From assembly GCA_015657535.1 (NCBI GenBank), contig JADHZB010001028.1, positions 6,350 through 47,126 of the forward strand: a stretch of DNA of 40,777 nt. Direction: 5' to 3'. Numbering within the stretch: the first letter of the stretch is position 1; the number at the start of each line of letters is the position of its first letter. This stretch comes from Nephromyces sp. MM_2019 (lineage: Eukaryota; Apicomplexa; Aconoidasida; Nephromycida). This document shows, piece by piece, positions 23,228 to 36,827 of this stretch. A program made the translations under genes and the position numbers. The notes under the pieces were generated by a model. It was given only the letters and a program-made list of their open reading frames with translations, did no database searches and was not told where the DNA came from.

Positions 23228-24806
23228 ATGAAGGTTAGTTATGGGACATGCTTTGTTGACGTTCCATAAAATTTTTGTTTTTCCTCAGAGAACATCATCA
23301 GAATCTGAAAACATAAATTCCAGCAACAATCTACACCCCAACAAACGCATAATTCAGACTAACTTGGATAGGTTTTTAAAAAACAACCACAGCTCAAGGT
23401 ATTATCATCATAATTTACATCCTACTTATATAAATTTACACACTGTTATATTCCAAAATTGCCAGAGGTTCGAAATTTAGAGAAAATTCTGAAATAATCG
23501 ATAAGCAGGGCATAATAAGCCACGAAGATGACTTGATTGTTGTGACCAAAAATTTATCCCTTAACAAAGCTGAAACTACACAAAACGGAAAATCCATGTC
23601 AGACTTAGAAAATGAAGTAGGGACTGAATGGTAATAAAACTTATATCTCTTTTGCTTACAAAAGCTTAATCCATTAATCGATCTAATTCAGGTATAACGA
23701 ATTGAAAGGCGAATTTACAAAGCCTTATATGATTAAATGTCAAGAAATTGTCAAGAGAGACCGTGAAAAAAAGAAGGTTTATCCACCCGAGCCATTGGTC
23801 TTTAATGCCTTCAAATTGACACCGTATGATTGATACAATATATTATGAGCTTTATCATTTGTAAAAGGAAACAATAGCCCCTTTAAAATAACATTGCGAA
23901 ATGATTCAGGCTATCTAAGATCAAAGTGGTAATAGTTGGTCAGGATCCTTATCATCAACCAAATCAAGCAATGGTTTAACACTACGTTTTAGCACTTAAA
24001 TTTTCTATATACTAAATTAGTTATCCTTTATTTCAGGGACTTTGCTTTTCAGTACAAAAAGGGATTAAGCTTCCTCCGAGTCTAAAAAATATATTTAAGG
24101 AGATAGGTTTGAAAAACAAATTAGATTTCCAGACTGATATCAGAATTATGAGAATTATGTTAAAATTCAAGGTATGGTATCAGAGCATGGTGATCTAACT
24201 TCATGGGCTATGCAAGGCGTATTTTTATTAAACTCCTTATTGACAGTGATTGATAGTGAACCAATGGCACACAAAAATGCTGTATGAAATCTATCTTAAA
24301 TAATTTATCTAAAGTAATAATAGTTTCGCTTCTTTTACTTTAGGGCTGGGATCAATTTACAGACAAAGTAATTGACACTATTAATGAAAAGTGTGATGCA
24401 GTGGTATTTCTTCTATGGGGTAGGATAATAATATAAATAAATACTTTAGTATTTTTACTAATTATATAATCTAGTAACATAATCGTAGAATTATTAATTT
24501 TCTTGATTTATAAACCAAATTTTTCGATATTACAATGCTTACATTTAGGCAAGCCAGCTCAGAAAAAAGCTTCCAAGGTAGACACTAAGAAGCATCATAT
24601 TTTGTCATGTGGTCACCCCTCCCCCTTATCTGTCCGATTTTTTGAAGGTATTCAAGTTTAAGTAGTTTATTATAATGTTTTGAAAAATAAAGTGTATATA
24701 TTCTGGATGAAATTCATAACATTTTTTAGGTTGTAAACATTTTGAAACATGTAACAAGATTTTAGCATCACAGGGGAAAAACCCTATTAATTGGAATCTT
24801 ATATAG
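23228..24806 (+). CDS. UNG: Uracil-DNA glycosylase, family 1, 297 aa, 10 exons
   Basis: Removes uracil from DNA in base-excision repair. Exons: 23228-23233, 23289-23398, 23481-23630, 23692-23823, 23910-23973, 24037-24106, 24172-24281, 24344-24419, 24549-24647, 24730-24806. They give 298 codons with TAG. The water-activating motif VGQDPYHQ carries the catalytic Asp145. The family motifs GLCFSV and [11 protein letters not shown] follow, then [34 protein letters not shown] and the leucine-loop motif GHPSPLS with His262. Residues 25-32 (QTNLDRFL) resemble a PCNA-binding PIP box, as at the N-terminus of nuclear UNG2, though the last aromatic is Leu. The exon 6/7 junction needs an AAG acceptor (24169-24171) and leaves the segment between KE and HGD about six residues shorter than usual. 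Exon 1 codes for only two residues. Confidence 0.9.
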
Positions 24807-24939
24807 AACAATGATCTTTAAAAGTTTTGATTTTGTAAATGATATATATAAGCATTAATTTTGATTTTAAAAAGTAATTATAAGCAAACTAAACAAAAAA
24901 AAAGTTAAGGTTAAGAGCAAGGCTGCTAATTTTGAATAA

Positions 24940-26588
24940 TTAATTTGAACTGGGAAGCTCAATTTCAGCTAAAGCATCCATACATGCGATACCTGTCATA
25001 TTGACATTTCTCTTAAATACTTCAGCCTGCAATGTAAATTTAATATTAAAATTATATTCATATTTTATTGTTGAGGAATAAATTAGTGTTTTACTTACTG
25101 GAACGTTTTCTGTAACATCTGGATTGGAGCGATTTACAATTCCAACATGTACACCGGCAGTTAGGATTGGGTATTTACATTTTTTAGGGAGGTGCATTAA
25201 TAAGTGACTTTCCATCTCAATAGAATCGATACCTAATTTTGTAAATTCTTTGATAAGATAACCATTTTCATCATTATAGAAACCATCATTTCTCCCTTGG
25301 CATGCATAGAATGTTTCTCCAGCAATGTTTAATCCACCAACATGTGGAACGTCTTTCTCCGAGAGTGATTTCATAAGTAGATTAGTAAGTTTAGAATCAG
25401 GTAATACAGGTTTAGTAATAATATAAGGTTTTCGGAATGCAGAATCCTCTGGTAAATCATTTGTTGTGCAATCAGTCCCATTGTGCATATAGCCATCAAG
25501 CATTGCATAGTTAGTGTAGCAATACATTGAACCTTTAGAAGCAACAACTGCCGTACCAGGCATTAAACTGGGGTTAGCAAGTCCACAGCTACCAAGTCGT
25601 ACGATGGCCATAGGACCATCAATGAGGTATGATGCTTCTCTCACAAAGAAATCCATCATTGGTGTACCCATACCAATTCCTACAATGGTCATTGGTACTC
25701 CTTTATAATAACCTAAATATATATAAGAAGGTATGATATATATAGGAAAAAGTTTTTAATAATCTCCAAAATAATTAATTAAATTATTCTTATGATATTT
25801 CATATAATAATAATCAAAGCTAGATATATATATCAATCATTGTTGAATCTGAAAAAAATTTTTGGAAAGGTAATCCAAAATTTTTTATTCATTTGATTTA
25901 TAAGAAATGGATTATATACGTTATCATAACATGATTTAGGAAAAGATAAAATTATCTAAATATTTCTATGAAAAATCTGGATACACAAGATATATATTTG
26001 AGTTAACAATATATAATTACAAATATAAATCAATTACCAGAATGAATCTTAAATAATCTGGGGGAAAGTTTAGTGAAAACAGGTTGGTCTTTATCAAATA
26101 ATTCAGAGAGCATATCAGCACGTGCATGATCACCAACAGTTATCAATCGATTATGAATTTCATTTTTTTTAGCTCCAAGGTGATATACTGAGCCATCAGG
26201 TAACCAGAGAATATCTTTACCTGTAGAGTGTGATTTTTTCTACAAAATAAAAAATATATAGAAATTTTAAAAATAATTAGTTTAGAAATGAATTTGGTAA
26301 TAATATCTATTTTTAAACTATCTTTAATTTTATAAAAAAATCACTAAAACTTATTCCTAAATGTAATCGGAAATTATATATATATATATATATTTTTGTG
26401 TCTATTATATATCATGTATAATCATCAAATAATGTATAAATATATGTGTAAATATATATAAATATCCTTTCATTTTTCCTTATTATGATTGAAAATTGTA
26501 AATATGTATTCATGGATATATATTAGAAGATTTCAATATATATATATATATATATTCTTTCATATGATGTTGCTACCTCGGAAGCCAT
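24940..26588 (-). CDS. Uridine phosphorylase (nucleoside phosphorylase I family), 304 aa, 4 exons
   Basis: Catalyses phosphorolysis of uridine to uracil and ribose 1-phosphate in pyrimidine salvage. Exons, minus strand: 26588-26577, 26239-26038, 25712-25099, 25026-24940. All junctions are GT...AG and in phase. Family features are TVGDHARADML (phosphate-binding loop, about residues 35-45), VGIGMGTPMMDFF, VRLGSCG with phosphate-binding Arg110, ETFYACQGRNDG (204-215; the Q-x-R uracil-recognition pair Gln210/Arg212) and IEMES (236-240, ribose-binding Met/Glu). The Q-x-R pair favours uridine phosphorylase over purine nucleoside phosphorylase. Exon 1 encodes only MASE. Introns are AT-rich with no CA repeats. 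The gene ends 133 bases from the convergent UNG stop. Confidence 0.93.
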
Positions 26589-28682
26589 GTTGTTAATATT
26601 AGATATAATATTTATAGTTTAAGAGTGTGTTGAAAAAAAACCCAACTTAAGATGATATATTTTGGACAATTTATTTAAAACGTATTCGATAAGAATTCGT
26701 ATTGTTGATTTGTTTTTGAAGATCAATTAAAGAGTAATATATTTTTATCTTTAGTTACGTAAAAGAAGTAATAATTTGAATAGTTGTAGCTCAAAAAAAC
26801 ATATGCTTCAATTTAAATCACTTTATATCATCTTCTAGAAAAAGGTGTGTGCTGAATTTCATAAGCTTACTCACTTGTTATGTTAGAAGTTGAGGGGCTA
26901 TATCAATTATTTAAATATACATCATGTATATATATATATATATTAGATAGAAGTATTAACACCTTTTTTGAGTTATATTAACTTTACAAATTGATTATAA
27001 CTTTCTCACATTTAATGTTTAAACTAGTTATAGCTAATAAGATGTGTAATAATGTGCTTAGGTATTTATTATCATCCTTATAGCTAAGTAAAACGCAGAG
27101 AATAGAAAAGTAGCACACATTACGCACTACTCATACAAAGAATATTATCTTCATTTTAAAATGATAAAAATACTGTAATTTATTAAATATACTACAATCT
27201 AGACTAAACAATAAAAGGCACACACTGTTCATTTCATTACATATTCAGCAAAAATAGACGCACATAAATTCTTTAAAAGCCCACCAATGTATATATATAT
27301 AATCATGGGCATTCTCTTCACCTATACTTTCCAAACATCCACACACATAAAATATTGTTTCCACAAATATACATACGCTCAGCGGACTTATACACAGTCT
27401 TAAAACATTCACAACACACATTTTTAAAACATAAACACACACACACTCTTGAAGAAAAACTCATTGTGAAACACACACTCAACACATGATTCTAACACAC
27501 ACAAACATTTTCTTTATATACGTACATAGAATTAAATATTATATTGTAAACACAGACATATAATAAATATAGAAATACTAACAAAGATAAGTTAAAACTA
27601 CTCAATTATGTTTTATAATTGTTAGTAATAAAAAAAACCCAAGTGCGTAAAATATAATTTTCTATTTTAATTTTAAAAACGTTGAATTTATATAATATAT
27701 TAAACATTTCATTAATTATATTTATTTAATAATAAATATATTTAGAAAATCCTACACACATTTTCTGTATATAATATATATATACTATGTGCTTAAATAT
27801 ATATAAATATATATATATGATTTGTAGAGACAATTTCACCTTCAAATATTGCGTAGATTATATAAATATATAAATTTGTGTGTAAAAAACAAATACTCAT
27901 TTACAATTTTAATTCTTAAGTATATATGTACAGTAAGTAAGATATATATACTTAATTATATGTCTAACATCTACATATATTAAAGCTATGATAAAACTAT
28001 AGATAATATATATGATTTATACAATTTATTGAGGTGTTTGCGATTATATGATTAAAAATGAGTATAATTGGTAAATCTAAACTATTAATAATTAATGAAA
28101 AATGTGTATTTATATACACACCCTCTGTTGTTAATCTAAACTGAACATAAACATTATAAAAAGACACATTGTCATATCATATACTACACACACCTATATA
28201 CCTATTCACATGATCTACACACATGTAGACAAGCTAAATTATACTTGCGAGCTTTCAAACATACATATATCTATCCACACATGCCTAAGCTAGCTTAAAC
28301 CCACACACATACACCCTTGTCAATAAGAACTCCTTAAAACACAAGATAGATCACACACACCTTATTTTATAATACACATAGACTATTCATGAACCCTATA
28401 TAGATTACACACCTCACACAAGCTATACACACCTCCCACACAAGTTAAACACATTCACATTAACACATGATAACATACATAATCAAACACACACAATCAT
28501 ACACACACAATCATACACACACAAACACACACACACAATCACACACACACAATCACACACACACAATCACACACGCACAATCACACACACACAATCACTA
28601 AGCACACAATCACTAAGCACACAATCACACACACTACACACACACACACACACACTACACACAGAAACACACATAATCACCC
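26589..28682. other. Divergent intergenic region between uridine phosphorylase and the NO VEIN-like gene
   Basis: About 2.1 kb. The left part, up to roughly 27.1 kb, is AT-rich with (AT)n runs; to the right CA tracts become dense, ending in a CA-rich array just before the next start codon. This is where the window switches from CA-poor to CA-rich DNA. Both promoters should lie here. The short minus-strand frame at 27245-27442 looks like spacer. Confidence 0.65.
28488..28670. repeat. CA-rich tandem array before the giant gene
   Basis: Repeated units of about 12-14 bases, AATC followed by a CA run, with variants such as AATCACTAAGCACAC, run up to 13 bases before the ATG at 28683. They probably form the 5' UTR or core promoter. 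Confidence 0.85.
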
Positions 28683-31600
28683 ATGCCACCGAGGAGGCCA
28701 CTAAAGGCCACACATGACAAACCACTTGAAATATCATCAACACCGAGTACATACACTGAGTGGGACAATCTATTTCAATCCGGGCCACAGTTTAATAATT
28801 TACACACACACACACAGCAAAGGCATGATCGACTCAATAATCAACACACACATAATCAACATGTAAATCATTACACGTATAATAATCAACACACACATCA
28901 TCAACATTCATATCCTAGTAAATACAGTAAGCAACACACACACCACCATCAACACATAAATCATGGGCAAACTAATTATAGGCAACATACACACCAACAC
29001 TCAAGGTATGACCAACATAATAGACAACACACATATCATCCACATAAATCACACACACATCAAGACTTATGTTACAATCAATATAATAAAGGATACACAC
29101 ACCAAGATGATCATGTGTTTATAGATAATACAAACCATATTAATGATACACACATACCTCATTTATCTTATAAACATCATAAGGAATATTATATTAATAC
29201 ACCTGAGCATACACACAACACAGACACACTTAATTCTACCATTATAAATAGTCAGAAATTAATAGAATCTACACACAATTTTGCAACAAGGCTAGGTAAA
29301 GATTATAATGATAATTTAATTTCAAAAGCCTACTCTATTGCAAATATGGAGGATGGTGTGTGTAATATAGAGTCTGATCCTGACATATATATTGTCTATT
29401 CTTTTAGGTAAATATATATATACACACACACTGTTACACATTTAATGATATGATTTATATTTGTACATATTTCATATTTTTTCTCATAAATTATGTGTGC
29501 ATGTGTGTGTATCAATTCTAAATTTTATATAGATTATGTATGTGTGTAATATATGATGTATTGTGTGTATATATGATATATATACTAATAAGCTATGTAG
29601 ATGATATATATAAATGTGTGTATACATATATATATATAAATTTGCACACACAATTTCTCTAAAAATATTTCTTTTTTTTTTTTTAGTGATGATTATCGTC
29701 AAATTGATATGAAATTGTGTACATGTAATTGCCCAAGCAAATCACCAATTTGTTCACACTTGGCTGCAGTAGCTATTTTACACACACACTATCAATCTCG
29801 ATTAATTACACACCAAATATTACTTGAAGGCCAAAATGATGAAATATTTTCAAAATCATTTCAAAAATTTTTAAACAAAAAAAACTTAAGTCTTTCAGAC
29901 TTTCATTCACTCTCTAGTAGCCTTATTATTGCTTGGAATAACACGCGCTACACACATCATCAACCGGTATATACACACCTTACCTTTACACACACACACA
30001 CACATTATTACTATATTTCTATACATTTATACATACATTTTACCTTTATGCACACATGTTTATATATATATACATATATATATACAGATTATACATACAT
30101 CATCTACATATTACATATTTATTATACATACACAGCACATCATACATCAGACACAGCACATCATACATCAGACACAGCACATCATACATCAGACACACAT
30201 ACACACACATACACACACATACACACACAAACAAACACATATATACACACACACACAAAATTACATACACACACATACACATCTCCCCCTCTTAAACACA
30301 CATATTTATAGGTTGAGATAAGTAAGGAAAATATTGAAGAAAAACATACACATTTCGAAATCAAGAATATGGCAAGTTTATTGATAAGAGCGTACATACG
30401 TTTAAATATAAATTCACGTACAATAAAAAAACGGTTAATTAAGGATTTCCCCAATAATAATAATAATAATGATAATAATACACATTATTTTGTAGTATTA
30501 ATACACCGTATAATGTGTGTTTTAGATTTATTTGAGAGTGAAATGTGTAAATTAGCAGGTATAGAAAAATTTAGTTCATTAGGTTATCCTATATCAACAA
30601 TATTAAGTATAACAGATGATGTAATTACAGATGATAATGAATTTTGGGATTCACTTATAAATAAATTACACACACCTAATGATCATCAATCATATATAGT
30701 TAAATTTGAAAAAAAAAAATCAAAAATTACACACATGATTCAATCATATAATCAATGTTTTTCATCTGTTAAGATGTGTGTATATGAATTTATATCTACA
30801 CTTATATCTATAGATATGGATAATCATAATATTATAAATGATACAGATATGTATGTAAATAATAATAATAAATCAAATGATATAGATAATAATAATAATA
30901 ATAATAATAATACAGATGATGTGTGTATAGATAATATTAATAATACAGATGATGTGTATATGGATAATAATAATTATGAATCTACACATCATTTACAAGA
31001 AGATAATATACAATACACACATGATGAAATATTAGATATATCAAATAAACTAATAAAATGTTTTGATATAGACATATCAAAACATTCATTATGGAAGATA
31101 TTTCAATCAATGGAAGATATATATTTCAATATACAACATCAAAATGCACACACTCACACATCTATAGTATATCTTATTAATAAATATCCATATATAAATG
31201 AAATTATTACAAAAAAATTATTAGAGTATATATCTAATTTACACACACATAAACATGATACAATACATAATTATTTCCCATTACCTATTGAAAATAGTGA
31301 CACATTATTAACACATATTGGTAAACTTACATTTGATTTCTTAAGAGTTCATAATATTGATACACACATTTTATCTAATACACCCCCTATTATTCCTACA
31401 CATGAATTATTAACACCACAAAAATTAATTTTACACACATCAAGATACACACTCAATACTTATGATATTGAACAACTCTTAAATAAATGGTTATCAATGT
31501 GTGTACACATTTTTGGTTATTCAAAATGTGCACTAAAATCATGGATAAATCAACAATTTAATTCATTTGAAAATATGTGTTGCTTTTTTTGTTATTTTCT

Positions 31601-31843
31601 TTACACACAACACACACTTGATCATTGGGATAGTACACACATTGATTTACTACGCTCAAATCTACACATTTTCAATGTTATACACACTTCTGCTATACCC
31701 TCTATACAAGGTCAGATTATATATATATCCATATACATTGTTTATACCCTATTTAAATTCTTTATATATTATATGTGTATGTTTGTGTATGAGTTTTGTG
31801 CGTGCGTGTGTGTGTGTATATATATATATATATATGTGTGTGC

Positions 31844-31879
<36 letters not shown>

Positions 31880-34800
31880 GTGTGTGCGTGTGTGTGTGTG
31901 TGTTTTGTTTTGTATGTGTGTGTTTTGTTTTGTATGTGTATCTGTGTTTTGCGTCTCTGTGTGTATTGATTGTTTATACAAGTATGCATTTTGGTATTAC
32001 GTAGTATATATATATATATATATATATGTACATGTGTGTATGTGAGTATGTATAATTTAAGAATTATTTTTTGAGTATAAAAAATATATAGTTTGTGTGT
32101 ATATACACTTTTTGTTATAGATTATGAAGTATGTTTAAAAGAAGATAATTTGACTATTTGGGATAACAATCGTATTACACATTTTATTGAGAGTATTCCT
32201 TTTCTTGTTGATATTGAAGAATACACACACTGGAAAGATATATTTGAGGTAAATTAAAATCCAAAATCTTACACACATAATTATATACACATTTTATAAT
32301 GAGTTATCATGTTATATATATATGTCTGTGTGTGAGGAGATATCTCCAATAATGAATATACATACACACACACCACATACACACACACCACATACACACA
32401 CACCACATACACACACACCACATACACACACACCACATACACACACACCACATACACACACACCACATACACACACACCACATACACACACACCACATAC
32501 ACATACACATACACACACACACCACATACACACACACCACATACACATACACATACACACACACACCACATACACACCCACCACATACACACACATTCAC
32601 ACACACAGCAAACACACACACAACACACACACACCACACACACACACATACACACACACAACAAACACACACACAACACACACACACCACACACACACAA
32701 CAAACACACACACAACACACACACACATATGTACCAAGACATGCATGTGTGTTTAATAAAATAATTGTGTGTGTATACAGTTTAGGTATGGTGATTTAAA
32801 AGAATATTTATATAGGCAATCTTCATCGTACACACACCATTGTCAATTTTTGTGGCTAAATCATCCAACAAAAATAATAAAAATATTACCATCTTTATTA
32901 TTAGATTATCCAGAAATAACAATAGATCATCCTGTGTGTAAATTTATGAGTTTAAATAACTCAAAAATGTTTACTTTATACCTTATACAAGTTATAACAT
33001 CTTACACACATGATACATTATTACACATTTATCTAAAACAATTAGAAAATTCTATACACACACTGTTATCTTCTACAATTAGAGATAATATCTATTCATT
33101 AGATACACACAATGAATCATACAATGATTTAATACAAAATAATTATACTACACATTTACACACACACAAAGACATTACACATTTTTGTATTGATACACTT
33201 AGCCTTATACCTAAGATATTTTCAACACTTACTGTGCACACATTTATTAATCCACTTATTAATTTATATGGTGATTTATTTATCAATGATTTACACACAG
33301 AAATCATTCATCATCCATCTATACACCTTAATAAATCAATTATTATATATCATCTACAACTCTACACACACAATATTAAACCTATCAAAAAATGGGCACA
33401 CTTCTATGATATAGATCAAAATAATATTGAGGAAGTTAAACCAATTACTCACACACACATTGAACCTATTACACACACACACATTGAACCTATTACACAC
33501 ACACACATTGAACCTATTACACACACACACATTGAACCTACTACACACACACACATTGAACCTACTACACACACACACATTGAACCTATTACACACACAC
33601 ATACTACTTGTAAAACAATTTGTGTTGATGACACACACCATCCTATACACACACACACACCTCATTATTTGAATACTCAAGAATATATTGAATCTACACA
33701 TTTATTATCTCCTACTCATATTGATCATATAGGTATATACACACTCTATAAAGATACTATTACACACATGATATATACACTATATATTAGTTACATACAC
33801 TTTATAAATTATATAGATTATACACACACATTTATATAATACGTATAGACTGATGATAATATATATTAGATGCTTATTCATTATCTATAATTTCTAATTT
33901 TGAATGGATTGAGCTCATTTACACATTTTTACATTACCAATGTTTATATACATATTTATAGTACACACATATTTACATAACACACAAATTTAGACCATCA
34001 ACACATTTATATAATATACACATTAATATTACACACACAGAAGGTACACACACATCACCCCAAGAAATAATTGAAAAAATAAGGAGTGAAGAATTTGGTA
34101 TTACATACACAAATATCGATAGGGACCCCGAAAGTAAATATTTAATATTTCATAAAATTTACACACAACATACATCACTTATATACACACACATTAAAAA
34201 AAATATGTGTGTAAAATTTATATATATACACACACATACCTACCCCCCTTCTCATCTCATACACAGGCTAAACCAATATATATATTTTCACACACATCCC
34301 CCCACACATCCTTACACAGCCCTATACACACAGCCCTACACACACACCCCCACAGCCCTACACACATACCCACCCACACCCCTACACACACATATATATA
34401 TACCCACCCACACCCCTACACACACATATATATATACCCACCCACACCCCTACACACACATATATATATATACACCCACACCCCTACACACACATATATA
34501 TATATCCACCCACACCCCTACACACACATATATATATATACACCCACACCCCTACACACACATATATATATACCCACCCACACCCCAACACACCCCTACA
34601 CACACATATATATATACCCACCCACACCCCTACACACACATATATATATATACACACACACACACATAGGTATGTTATTATTAAGAAGGCAACATGAACG
34701 TCTAACACGTGCATTAAAGAGGTTATCGGCTGATATATATTCAAGTCAAACACACTTACAAATGGAGTTATTACAAAATGCAGAAGATAACAATTATTAC

Positions 34801-36009
34801 ACACACACACACCCTACAGTATTATTTATTGTGTGTAAAGAAGGTATATTATTTATTAATAATGAGTGTGGTTTTACTGAGAAAGATATAAGGGCTATCT
34901 GTGATGTTGGTCGATCTACCAAATATACAGAAGATAACACACACACACACATAAATAACATTACACACACACATAATAATAACACACACATACACACCCA
35001 TAATAATAACACAAACATACACACACATAATAACAACACACACACACACACACATAATACACACACACATAATACACACACACATAATACACACACACAT
35101 AATACACACACACATAATACACACACACATATGAAAATTGGTAAGTTTGGTATAGGGTTTAAATCAGTATTTTCTATATCAAATGAGCCACACATTTTTT
35201 CAAATAATTTCAAATTTAAATTTAATGCGTCAGATGAAAATGGGTTAGGTTATGTATTACCTCATTGGCTAAATAATGATAATTTTACACATTATTTACC
35301 CAATCCTATTATACCTATTTTAAATTCATATAATCTTGAAATCTACACACACATACCCAATGATTTATATACACACACACAAGATAATAATATAAATATA
35401 CACACACAAGATAATAATATAAATATACACACACAAGATAACAACACACACACACACACACAAGATAACAACACACACACACACACACAAGATAACAACA
35501 CACACACACACACACAAGATAATAATATTAATATACACACACAAGATAACAACACACACACACACACACAAGATAATAATATAAATATACACACACAAGA
35601 TAACAACACACACACACACACACAAGATAATAATATAAATATACACACACATAAGAATATGACATTATTATGGTTACCTCTTAAACCAGAATTAAGAAAT
35701 AGTGAGAAATGGGAATTACCTAATAAAGGCTTAGCTTACACATTTTCAGATATTGATCACACACACCTCTTATTTACACACAAATTAAAGTGTATATACA
35801 CTCACAATCAACTTGATTTTACCTCTATATCTATTCATAAACAAATAATATGGAAAACAACATATAAACATATTACAGCTGAATTAATAAAAATAAGGAA
35901 ATATCGTAAAAGTACACACACATCTAAAATTATTTATGATATTACACAAAATTGGTTTATTACACACCATATATATACAAAAGATATATTAATGAATGAG
36001 GTATGTGTT

Positions 36010-36044
<35 letters not shown>

Positions 36045-36175
36045 TTATGTATGTGTTGTTGAGTGTATATATATATTTATGTTTTTTACATTACATTATG
36101 TATATATGTATATTTTGTTATGTGCTGTGTTGCTATATATATATATATATATATATACATATATCCTTCTTACAT

Positions 36176-36213
<38 letters not shown>

Positions 36214-36681
36214 ATATATATCTATTTAATTATATAATAAAAATTTTAAATACTTATGTATAGTGTATGTACATATGTATGTATTTGGTTTTAGATTGAT
36301 TTTTTGATCTAAATTAATTAATGTGTATTTCTATTATACACATCAATATATATGTGTGTACATACAGCCTAATACTCCCAAAGAAATACACATTAGTATT
36401 GCAATATTACTAAATGATGATTTAACTGAGTGTGTAACTCATCAACATTTCCCTTTATTTTGTTATTTCCCTCTACGCCATTTTGGTTTTAAATTTATTA
36501 TACAAGCCAATTTTAGAGTTACTGCCTCACGTGAAGATATATTTTCGTAAGCCTATAGTGCATTTACACACACACACACACACATGTATATATATATATG
36601 TATGTATATATTTACGCATATACAACACACACACACACACATGTATATATATATATGTATGTATATATTTACGCATATACA

Positions 36682-36715
<34 letters not shown>

Positions 36716-36788
36716 GTATATATCTACGCATATACAACACACACACATGTATATATATATATGTATGTATATATTTACGCATATACAG

Positions 36789-36827
<39 letters not shown>

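Noticed and set aside
24037..24180. UGA recoded as an amino acid in UNG
   Set aside because: Other genes in the window end in TGA (deoC, SYCP2-like), so a splice solution is more likely than an altered code.
27245..27442. Minus-strand 65-codon frame
   Set aside because: Isolated and Cys/Val-rich, next to CA tracts, with no splice partners or recognisable motif.
32281..32756. Long open frames of Cys-Val or Thr-His on both strands
   Set aside because: They are translations of a CA minisatellite in intron 4; the flanking exons (32121-32248 and 32781-33732) join in phase across it.
33436..33603. CRISPR-like regular repeats
   Set aside because: Units are contiguous, without unique spacers, in a eukaryotic exon, and keep a protein frame; they are coding tandem repeats.
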